A stretch of 64,000 nt of DNA. It comes from Bagarius yarrelli (lineage: Eukaryota > Chordata > Actinopteri > Siluriformes > Sisoridae). Below are positions 57,190-64,000 of this stretch, in pieces (positions within the stretch are counted from its first letter, which is position 1; every line of letters starts with the position of its first letter). The notes below the pieces were generated by a model. It ran no database searches. It was given only the letters and a program-made list of their open reading frames with translations, and was not told the DNA's origin. Location: contig VCAZ01000194.1 in the NCBI GenBank assembly GCA_005784505.1, forward strand, positions 224,805 through 288,804, given 5' to 3'. Position numbers and translations under genes: made by a program.

Positions 57190-57654
57190 CCCTTAGCATG
57201 GCTTGTGACCCCTCTTTGCTATTCCGCTGAGCATTGTGCTAATCCCTATCTTAAAGTGTGCCCCTGTCTTGATTAGAAGCAGGGCCCATAAATCAGTGTC
57301 GGTAGACAGAAGGCCACCCACCAACGCCTAGGTCCAGCGCGCCGCTCCTCAGCGGAACGGCACTTGATTTGTTAATAGTGTACATAATGGCGCCATTTTC
57401 ACAAGCCGCATTAAATCATACGTGCTAGGCCCTGTGTGAGCATTGGCGCAAAAGAGGGGCACGGTGATCCAGAACTCCGCTAGGCTTTTGTAAAATTTAT
57501 TTATTTATACTCTCTCCAAAGACTAAATTGGATTCTCGCTGCATTGTTTTCTAATTTGAAACATCCATCATTTATTATTAAAGGAGGAAAAAAAAGGCAG
57601 ACTTGCCTACGGCAGCCACTGCTCCACACCCTATTCCATCTGAACATCAAATAA
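57190..57654. other. Candidate conserved noncoding block
   Basis: Repeat-poor, GC-balanced (for example GCTAATCCCTATCTTAAAGT and CATAATGGCGCCATTTTCAC), with TTGATTTGTTAATAG and ATTAAATCATA. Typical of ultraconserved-like elements, but untested. Confidence 0.45.

Positions 57655-57685
<31 letters not shown>
57655..57685. repeat. (CA)n microsatellite
   Basis: Pure CA run between two candidate conserved blocks. Confidence 0.9.
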
Positions 57686-57687
<2 letters not shown>

Positions 57688-57769
57688 CTTCTGCAGACAT
57701 TTCTGTCGTAGGAACTAAAGGAGACGCATTTGTCTGAAGGTCTGATCTTGATGGCATGATCTACAGGGC

Positions 57770-58360
57770 CAGAAAAGATGGCAGAAAATTACTCCTATCA
57801 AACATCCCCCATAGTCTGACTCGTACCTCAAAAAATAATCCCCGGGATAAATTAGTCATAGAGGGGCACCGTCTTTTTTCGTATTATCAGGATGCCGCAG
57901 CTTAATGTGGCAATTAGGTCGGTCTTTTCTCATGTAAAACTGTCTGACAGCACAACAATCGTCTCTCTCCGCGTCCGTGTGCCTGCTCTGGCATTTTCCG
58001 CTTGCCTGTATTTGCATTATCTATTATATCTGGATGAACGTGGGGCCGCTGTGCACCGCAGAGTCGGCTGATTAATGCGACGTTACATGTGTTAAGCACA
58101 AAAACGTGCCGTTCCTTTTTTTTCCCCCTCTCATGCACCACTGCAGCAAAAAGTGTGTTCGGGGGGAGCGGATAGAGGAAGCTCTTATTTAATATCTTGT
58201 TGCTCCAAAAAATCGAATATGAATAGAAAATTTTTAAGGGGGAGTCAAGCAGGCGAGGAGGGGCATCAGCGAACCCGTGCAGGGTCTGGTTGTTTGTATT
58301 TGTCCAGCTGAATGTGTGGATACTAATGAGGCTCACTACCAGATAATAATAGTAAGGACA
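57770..58360. other. Candidate conserved noncoding block
   Basis: Repeat-poor. Contains the octamer ATTTGCAT at 58010-58017, GATAAATTAGTCATAG and GGCTGATTAATGCGACG. A 140-codon minus-strand frame (57914-58336) crosses it without a known domain or splice sites and probably reflects constraint rather than coding. Confidence 0.45.
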
Positions 58361-58664
58361 GGTGGCGCTACAGTGTCATAAGTGTTTGTGCTCAGACGCA
58401 GAACAAGATACACACCACCGTCTACATGTTCTGTTCTTCATTTTGCATTTGGTTTATATGAAAGACACTGAGATGCACGTAACACGTTTGTGTTACGAAA
58501 ATACAAGTTACAATACACTGTTTTTTTAAAGTGGTATGTGTCTGAGGTAACCATCTCCCTAAAAGACTAACTGTTCATTAAAATCTAAAAAATATATTAT
58601 AGGGATAAAGACGGAGAAAAAGTAATCAGAAGGTTTGTTAGAATCGGATCCAAATTTTTTTCAA
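58361..58664. other. Noncoding DNA
   Basis: Nothing was recognised. Confidence 0.4.
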
Positions 58665-58956
58665 AAATAAGGGGAGAAAGGGGGGTGAAAAAGAAATGCA
58701 TGGACACATGGAGAGGAAGAGAGAGAAAAAGCATAACAGAGAGAGAAAGACAAAGTGTGTGTGTGTGTGTGAAAGGTGGGGAAAGAGAGAGAGAGAAGGG
58801 AAAAGAAAGAGACAGATAGACAGAAGAGAGAGAGAAAGAGAGAGACTGAGTAAGAGGAGAGAGACTGAAAGGTAGAAAAAGGATAGCACGATAGAGAGGG
58901 AGAGAGATAGACAGAGAGAGTAAGAGAGGGATAAAGAAGAAGGGGGGGGGGGGGGT
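58665..58956. repeat. GA-rich low-complexity tract ending in a 14-base G run
   Basis: Purine-rich on the plus strand, with a short TG run at 58756-58770 and G from 58942 to 58955. Minus-strand frames rich in Ser and Leu are artefacts. Confidence 0.9.
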
Positions 58957-59280
58957 AAAAATGGTCTGATTTCCCTAAAATGAAACGAGCCCCTTAGCTG
59001 CGGTGCAGTATGGCCTCTGAAAGCATGAATAAACATCAGGTTGCCTCTGCATGCATATATCACTCCTACAGCGCTCGTCGGCTTGCAACACAAATAAAAA
59101 CCTGGAGTAATTATTAAACCCACCACACAACCACTCGCTCACCCTGACCGGCGACACACACCAGAGGGGGGAGGATTCTTTCAGTAAAATGGCTCCCGGA
59201 GATCTTTTGCTGCTGTGCAAAATAAATAAATAAAATAAAAAAAACAATGACATTTGAGAAAACAATTAAAATACAAATAC
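58957..59280. other. Candidate conserved island inside purine-rich DNA
   Basis: 58965-59215 is complex sequence (GAAACGAGCCCCTTAGCTGC, ATGCATATATCACTCCTACA, GGAGTAATTATTAAACCC) surrounded by GA repeats on both sides. A run of ATAA follows. Confidence 0.4.
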
Positions 59281-59753
59281 AAAAAGAGTGTGATGGAGGG
59301 TGTGATGGAGAGACGGGGGGCAGAACAAAAGTGAACAAGAAAGGAAAGAGTGAGAGGGGTGGAAAGGGAAAGTGAGAGAGAAGGAAAAAAAGGAGGGATG
59401 GAGAAATAGAAAGGTAAATTAAGGGGAAGGAGGGAAAGAAAAGAGAGAGGTGTACATGGCATGTTAGAGAGAGAGCGAGAGAGAGAGAAAGAAACAAAGG
59501 AAGAAAGAGAAAGAGAGGTAACAAGTGTGTGAGACAGGGAGAGAGAGAGGCAGAGAGAGAAAAATCAGAAATAGGTGTGTACAGGACAGGTTACAGAAAG
59601 AGAGAGGGAAAGAGATAGCAAGAGAGTGAGGCAGGAGACGGAGAGAGTGAGACAGGAGAGGACAGATAGAGTGATACAGGAGACAGAGAGAGTGAGTCAG
59701 TCAGAGAGAGACAGCGGGAGAGAGACAGAGCGAGAGAGCGAGAGAGACAGAGC

Positions 59754-59784
<31 letters not shown>

Positions 59785-59829
59785 CGAGAGAGACATAGAG
59801 AGAGACAGAAAGAGAGATAGAGAGAAGAG
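59281..59829. repeat. GA-rich tract with short imperfect repeats
   Basis: Almost all purine on the plus strand. From about 59620 a unit like GAGACAGGAGACGGAGAGAG repeats, leading into the longer minisatellite. Confidence 0.9.
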
Positions 59830-60412
59830 ATTCAAAGAGAAATAGAAAGAGAGATACACAGTGAGAGAGAGAGAGACACAGAGTGAGACAGTGAGAGAGA
59901 CAGAGAAAGATTTAGAGAGAGATTAAGTGAGAGAGAGACAGAGAGAGATGGAATAGAAAGAGAGAGATTCAGTGAGAGAGAGAGACAGAGAGAGAGAATA
60001 GAAAGAGAGAGAGAGAACAGAAAGAGATTCAGTGAGATAGAGACAGAGAGAGAGAGAATAGAAAGAGATTCAGTGAGAGAGAGACAGAGAGAATAGAGAG
60101 AAGAGAAAGAGATTCAGTGAGAGAGACAGCGAGAGAGAATAGAAAGAGAGAGATTCAGTGAGAGAGAGACAGAGAGAGAATAGAAAGAGAGATTCAGTGA
60201 GAGAGAGACAGAGAGAGAGAATAGAAAGAGAGATTCAGTGAGAGAGAGACAGAGAGAGAGAATCGAAAGAGAGATAATAGAAAGAGATTCAGTGAGAGAG
60301 AGACAGAGAGAGAGAATAGAAAGAGAGATTCAGTGAGAGAGAGACAGAGAGAGAGAGAGAATAGAAAGAGATTCAGTGAGAGAGACAGAGAGAGAATAGA
60401 AAGAGAGAGATT

Positions 60413-60450
<38 letters not shown>

Positions 60451-60505
60451 AAGAGAGAGAATTCAGTTGAGAGAGATTCAGAGAGAGAATAGAAAGAGAG
60501 AGATT

Positions 60506-60584
<79 letters not shown>

Positions 60585-61385
60585 GAGAAGAGAGAGAATG
60601 AAAGAATTCAGTGAGAGAGAGACAGAGAGAGAGAATAGAAAGGGAGAGAATAGAGAAGAGAATACAGAAGAGAAAGAGATTCAGTGAGAGAGAGACAGAG
60701 AGGGAATAGAAAGAGATAGATTCAGTGAGAGAGAGAGAAACAGAGAGAGAGAATAGAAAGGGAGAGATAGAAAGGGGAGTCAGTGAGAGAGAGACAGAGA
60801 GAGAGAGAGATAGAAAGAGATTCAGTGAGAGAGAGACAGAGAGAGAGAGAATAGAAAGAGATTCAGTGAGAGAGAGACAGAGAGAGAGAGAATAGAAAGA
60901 GATTCAGTGAGAGAGAGACAGAGAGAGAGAGAGAGAATAGAAAAGAGATTCAGTGAGAGAGAGACAGAGAGAGAAGAATAGAAAGGGAGAGATTCAGTGA
61001 GAGAGAGACAGAGAGAGAGAATAGAAAGGGAGAGAATAGCAAAGAGATTCAGGAGAGAGAGACAGAGAGAGAATAGAAGAGAGAGAAGAGGACGAGCAGA
61101 GTTCAGTGAGAGAGAGACAGAGAGAGAGAAAGAAAGAGGAGAGATAGAGAAGAGGAGAGATTCAGTGAGAGAGAGACAGAGAGAGAATAGAGAAGATAGA
61201 AAGAGATTCAGTGAGAGAGAGACAGAGAGAGAGAGATAGAAAGAGATTCAGTGAGAGAGAGACAGAGAGAGAGAATAGAAAGAGATTCAGTGAGAGAGAG
61301 ACAGAGAGAGAGAATAGAAAGAGAGAGATTCAGTGAGAGAGAGACAGAGAGAGAGAGTAAGAAAGACAGACAGAGAGAGAGACAA
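59830..61385. repeat. GA-rich minisatellite, unit about 41 bp
   Basis: The unit is GATTCAGTGAGAGAGAGACA, then GAGAGAGAATAGAAAGA. About thirty TTCAGTGAG landmarks are spaced mostly 35-45 bases apart, with a pure GA expansion at about 60505-60580 and a few broken units. The plus strand is purine apart from the TTC in each unit, isolated T and C bases. Arg-Glu frames are artefacts. Confidence 0.95.
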
Positions 61386-61856
61386 AATGCCATACTGACT
61401 TAAATGCCAGTTCTAAAATAAATAAATAAACAAACAAACAAATAAATAAAATATGAAGTCACTGCTGATCAGAATGAAAACCTGCTGTGGGATTTTACAC
61501 ACGATGAGGAAGAGATTGTTACGTTTTCTCTTACAGAACCCGTCTTATTCAAACTGACTGGGGTTTTTTTTTAGTTTGACACAAATAAAACACAGTTAAC
61601 GCTTTAACGTAATGGCGTCTCAATGTTTGGTCGCGTTCTAAAATACTGCTCGTAGAGATGAATAAATAATTGAGGCACATGGCAGCCCGTCATCACACTG
61701 ACAGTAATTTATAGCGTGAGCACCGGCGCTATTTCCTGTGCTGCTCAAACCGCCTGGGGCAAATTTAAGCAAGGCATGTACACACAGTAGAGACAACATG
61801 TATATTTCAGGTAAAACTGCATTTGGTATGCTTGTCAGTGCGTGCATGCGCGTGTA

Positions 61857-61857
<1 letters not shown>
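61386..61857. other. Noncoding DNA; possible conserved piece
   Basis: An ATAA/CAAA run near 61415-61450, then complex unique sequence (61640-61780). No exon was supported. Confidence 0.4.

Positions 61858-61905
<48 letters not shown>
61858..61905. repeat. (TG)n microsatellite
   Basis: Pure TG run. A complementary (CA)n lies about 135 bases downstream. Confidence 0.95.
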
Positions 61906-61906
<1 letters not shown>

Positions 61907-62038
61907 GTATGGAGAGTAGTCTGTGCACTAAGTCACACATGGGAAAGTGGCTGGTTGCGACACAGTGCAGTAATTTCTTTGATCATTTTTAATGGCGCTG
62001 TTCGTTTCATGTGGGTGTGCTGCACCGGCGCATGCGTG

Positions 62039-62062
62039 CTCACACACACGCACACACACACA

Positions 62063-62101
<39 letters not shown>

Positions 62102-62118
62102 CCACACCCACACCCACC
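62039..62118. repeat. (CA)n microsatellite with CCCACA variants
   Basis: CA run ending in CCCACACCCACACCCACC units. With the TG run at 61858-61905 it forms a long imperfect inverted pair. Confidence 0.95.
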
Positions 62119-62580
62119 CTGCAGGTGTCATTTCACTCCTCCGGCTCTGGGATTAGTATGCAGCAGGCAATAAAGAGCCGGATCATTACGCCATGCCGCA
62201 CACGTCCATAATATCAACACACCAGCGTCATTACCTTTTCAAAAGGACGCTACTGTCTCTTCGGAGAAGCGCTATGTGGATGAGCAATTGGCGATAGTGA
62301 GGCCAAGGGGGGGAAGATCAAAAAAGTGAAAGAGAGACAGGACGCAATGAGGAAAACTTAAGGGGCAAAATAAAAGCGGCAGAAAGGGTAATGTGATTTG
62401 AGGCACACTAATTTATATAAAATAATATGTATGATTGTGAAAGATGTAAGATAATGGTGATAAATATCGACACACACGGTTAAATGGTACCGATAACGTT
62501 GCCTTGATGTCTGGGGCAAATCATTTGAAAAGCCCCATTAAATATCTCACCACGAGTTATTCTGCTGCTACATTTTTACA

Positions 62581-62585
<5 letters not shown>
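62119..62585. other. Candidate conserved noncoding block
   Basis: 62125-62330 is GC-balanced unique DNA directly after the CA run (for example GAGCCGGATCATTACGCC). Beyond 62390 it becomes plain AT-rich DNA. Confidence 0.35.
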
Positions 62586-62657
<72 letters not shown>

Positions 62658-62678
62658 ATATATATATAATATATATAC
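62586..62678. repeat. (TA)n microsatellite
   Basis: AT dinucleotides with two phase slips. The Tyr-Ile frame is an artefact. Confidence 0.95.
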
Positions 62679-62699
62679 TGTATACCATTTTTAATTAAT

Positions 62700-62790
62700 G
62701 GGGGGCCGTGGTAGCATATATAGTTCAGGCTCTGGATTGTTAATCGAAGGATCAGGGTTTAAGCCCAACCCCGCCATGTCCTTAACTCTT
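62700..62790 (+). mobile_element. tRNA-derived SINE-like head fragment
   Basis: GGGGGCCGTGGTAGCATATA, GGCTCTGGATTGTTAATCGA and AGGATCAGGGTTTAAGCCC resemble a second tRNA-derived SINE type (trunk GGGTTCAAGCCC). No tail is present. Confidence 0.5.
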
Positions 62791-64000
62791 TCTGCTCCAA
62801 ACTGGGGTACGCGAAAAGAAAAAAAAAATTCTCTGCAAGGTAAATTATACAGGACCCAAATACAAAATAATCAGCTGGTGCACAAGAACGTGTGGAAAAG
62901 CTAGACGGGGTGATTTCTTCTACTTTTCAAAAACGATGATAAACAACCATCAGCTGCGCTCTCCATTACAACAAGGACATTTCAGCAATGGATTTCCACC
63001 CTTGCTGTAACTCTGCTACAAAATTTAGTGGGGAAAAATACACAATGATGGGTTGCAACTTTACTTTTCTGCTGTGGTCTCAGTGAAACAGAAAAATGTC
63101 AGGAAGCCGATTGGTTGGTTATTGTCACATGACCCACGATGTGCTTTCGACTTGCTGAAAAGTTATGATTTTTTTAACCTTGCTGTGGCGTGTAGACCCT
63201 GGGAAAAAACAAACATGGTTCTCTATTGCTACACACTTGCCGAGTTTTTACATTAGAAATGATAAAATTAGCTGTCGATGTCCTCCTAATTAGCATGTAC
63301 AATGGACACGTGTTCTCTCTGGAATCTGAACATGTATTTTTATAGAAAAAGGGACAAGCCAAACAGCTAGTCTAACATAGTCAGTCTTTTCAACACTGAC
63401 GACAGGAGATCTGGACACCAGAGCAGCTTTTATTAGCCGTCTGAGTGAAATATAAGCAACCAATCACAGTTCATGTTGTTCGCCGACCTATTTAACACAC
63501 ATCTATGCAAAAAGCCAACCAATCAAAGTCTGACTTTCAAACTTTGTGTGCAGGGTTTAGAAAATAGGGCCACACAATTATCATCATCTTGAAGTTCATC
63601 CTCATTTGTTTCCCTTAACTAGATAAGTAGCTGTGTAGCATTGTGAAGCTTGCCTTGCTAGTCTAATCTAAAACTTTAGAGAGACTTTGTATTTGAGTAA
63701 GTCTGCAGTAAATCTGGCCCGTGGGGGACGAGGCATCTGTACGACACCTCCACAAAGAACTGATTTAACATGAATTAGACTTTCAGATCTTGTGCAGTGC
63801 AGTACATTTAAAAAGCCAGACGCCTTGTTGCTTAGCAGGGATGAGCGAACTTATTCACAGACCATTTCCCTTCTGTAAATTTCCCAAACAAGTTAATGGA
63901 GTGTGTGGTAAAGAGAATAGCAAACGAGGAGTCAAAAAGACGGTATGATAAACACCTGGAAGACCTGCTCATGCATGCAGTTCTCAAATCATGGAGATAC
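62791..64000. other. Noncoding DNA to the window edge
   Basis: Unique sequence with two similar short phrases, ACCAATCACAG near 63460 and ACCAATCAAAG near 63519, which are CCAAT-box-like but have no promoter context. No exon or RNA gene was identified. Confidence 0.4.

Noticed and set aside
58638..59524. Several 90-160-codon minus-strand frames rich in Ser and Leu
   Set aside because: Products of purine-rich low-complexity DNA.

Overview
The window looks like intergenic or intronic DNA from a teleost fish, most likely an otophysan such as a catfish; that placement is inferred from repeat types, not from a recognised gene. It is AT-rich and full of microsatellites. It holds many tRNA-derived SINE copies with RNA polymerase III A and B boxes, at least four broken Tc1/mariner-type elements, several MITE-like elements and one non-LTR retrotransposon tail. 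I see no bacterial-style genes, operons, CRISPR arrays, rRNA or intact tRNA. Almost all long open frames are reads through simple repeats or satellites.

Only two short segments look convincingly like coding exons, both on the minus strand: 28529-28608 (26 codons) and 14887-15033 (49 codons). Both have plausible splice sites and read as coiled coil. A weaker coiled-coil candidate lies at 21922-22013. They may belong to one coiled-coil gene, transcribed right to left with long introns, whose other exons I could not place. I cannot name it.

Layout. 1-15 kb: unique DNA, a fish repeat (1.1-1.9 kb), a Tc1 remnant (5.6-6.06 kb), SINE copies and a G/T-only minisatellite (11 kb). 13.5-18.4 kb: a nest of related MITE-like copies around the best exon, then a broken Tc1 transposase that runs into a CCATCTAC-type satellite. 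18.4-33 kb: candidate regulatory blocks mixed with SINEs, MITEs and GA, TA, AAT and GATA/GACA repeats. 33.4-38.3 kb: a 4.9 kb satellite with a unit of about 40 bp. 39.3-47.4 kb: a repeat-poor, homeobox-motif-rich block with eight octamer (ATGCAAAT) sites, the best candidate for a cluster of long-range enhancers. 47.4-57 kb: repeats and plain DNA, including a TAGGG-type array. 57.2-58.4 kb: another candidate conserved block. 58.7-61.4 kb: a long purine-rich stretch ending in a GA-rich minisatellite with a unit of about 41 bp. 61.4-64 kb: mixed unique and simple-repeat DNA.

Taken together, this resembles a bystander gene whose long introns, or flanking desert, carry regulatory DNA for a developmental gene outside the window. 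That is inference: I could not run conservation, transcript or homology searches.
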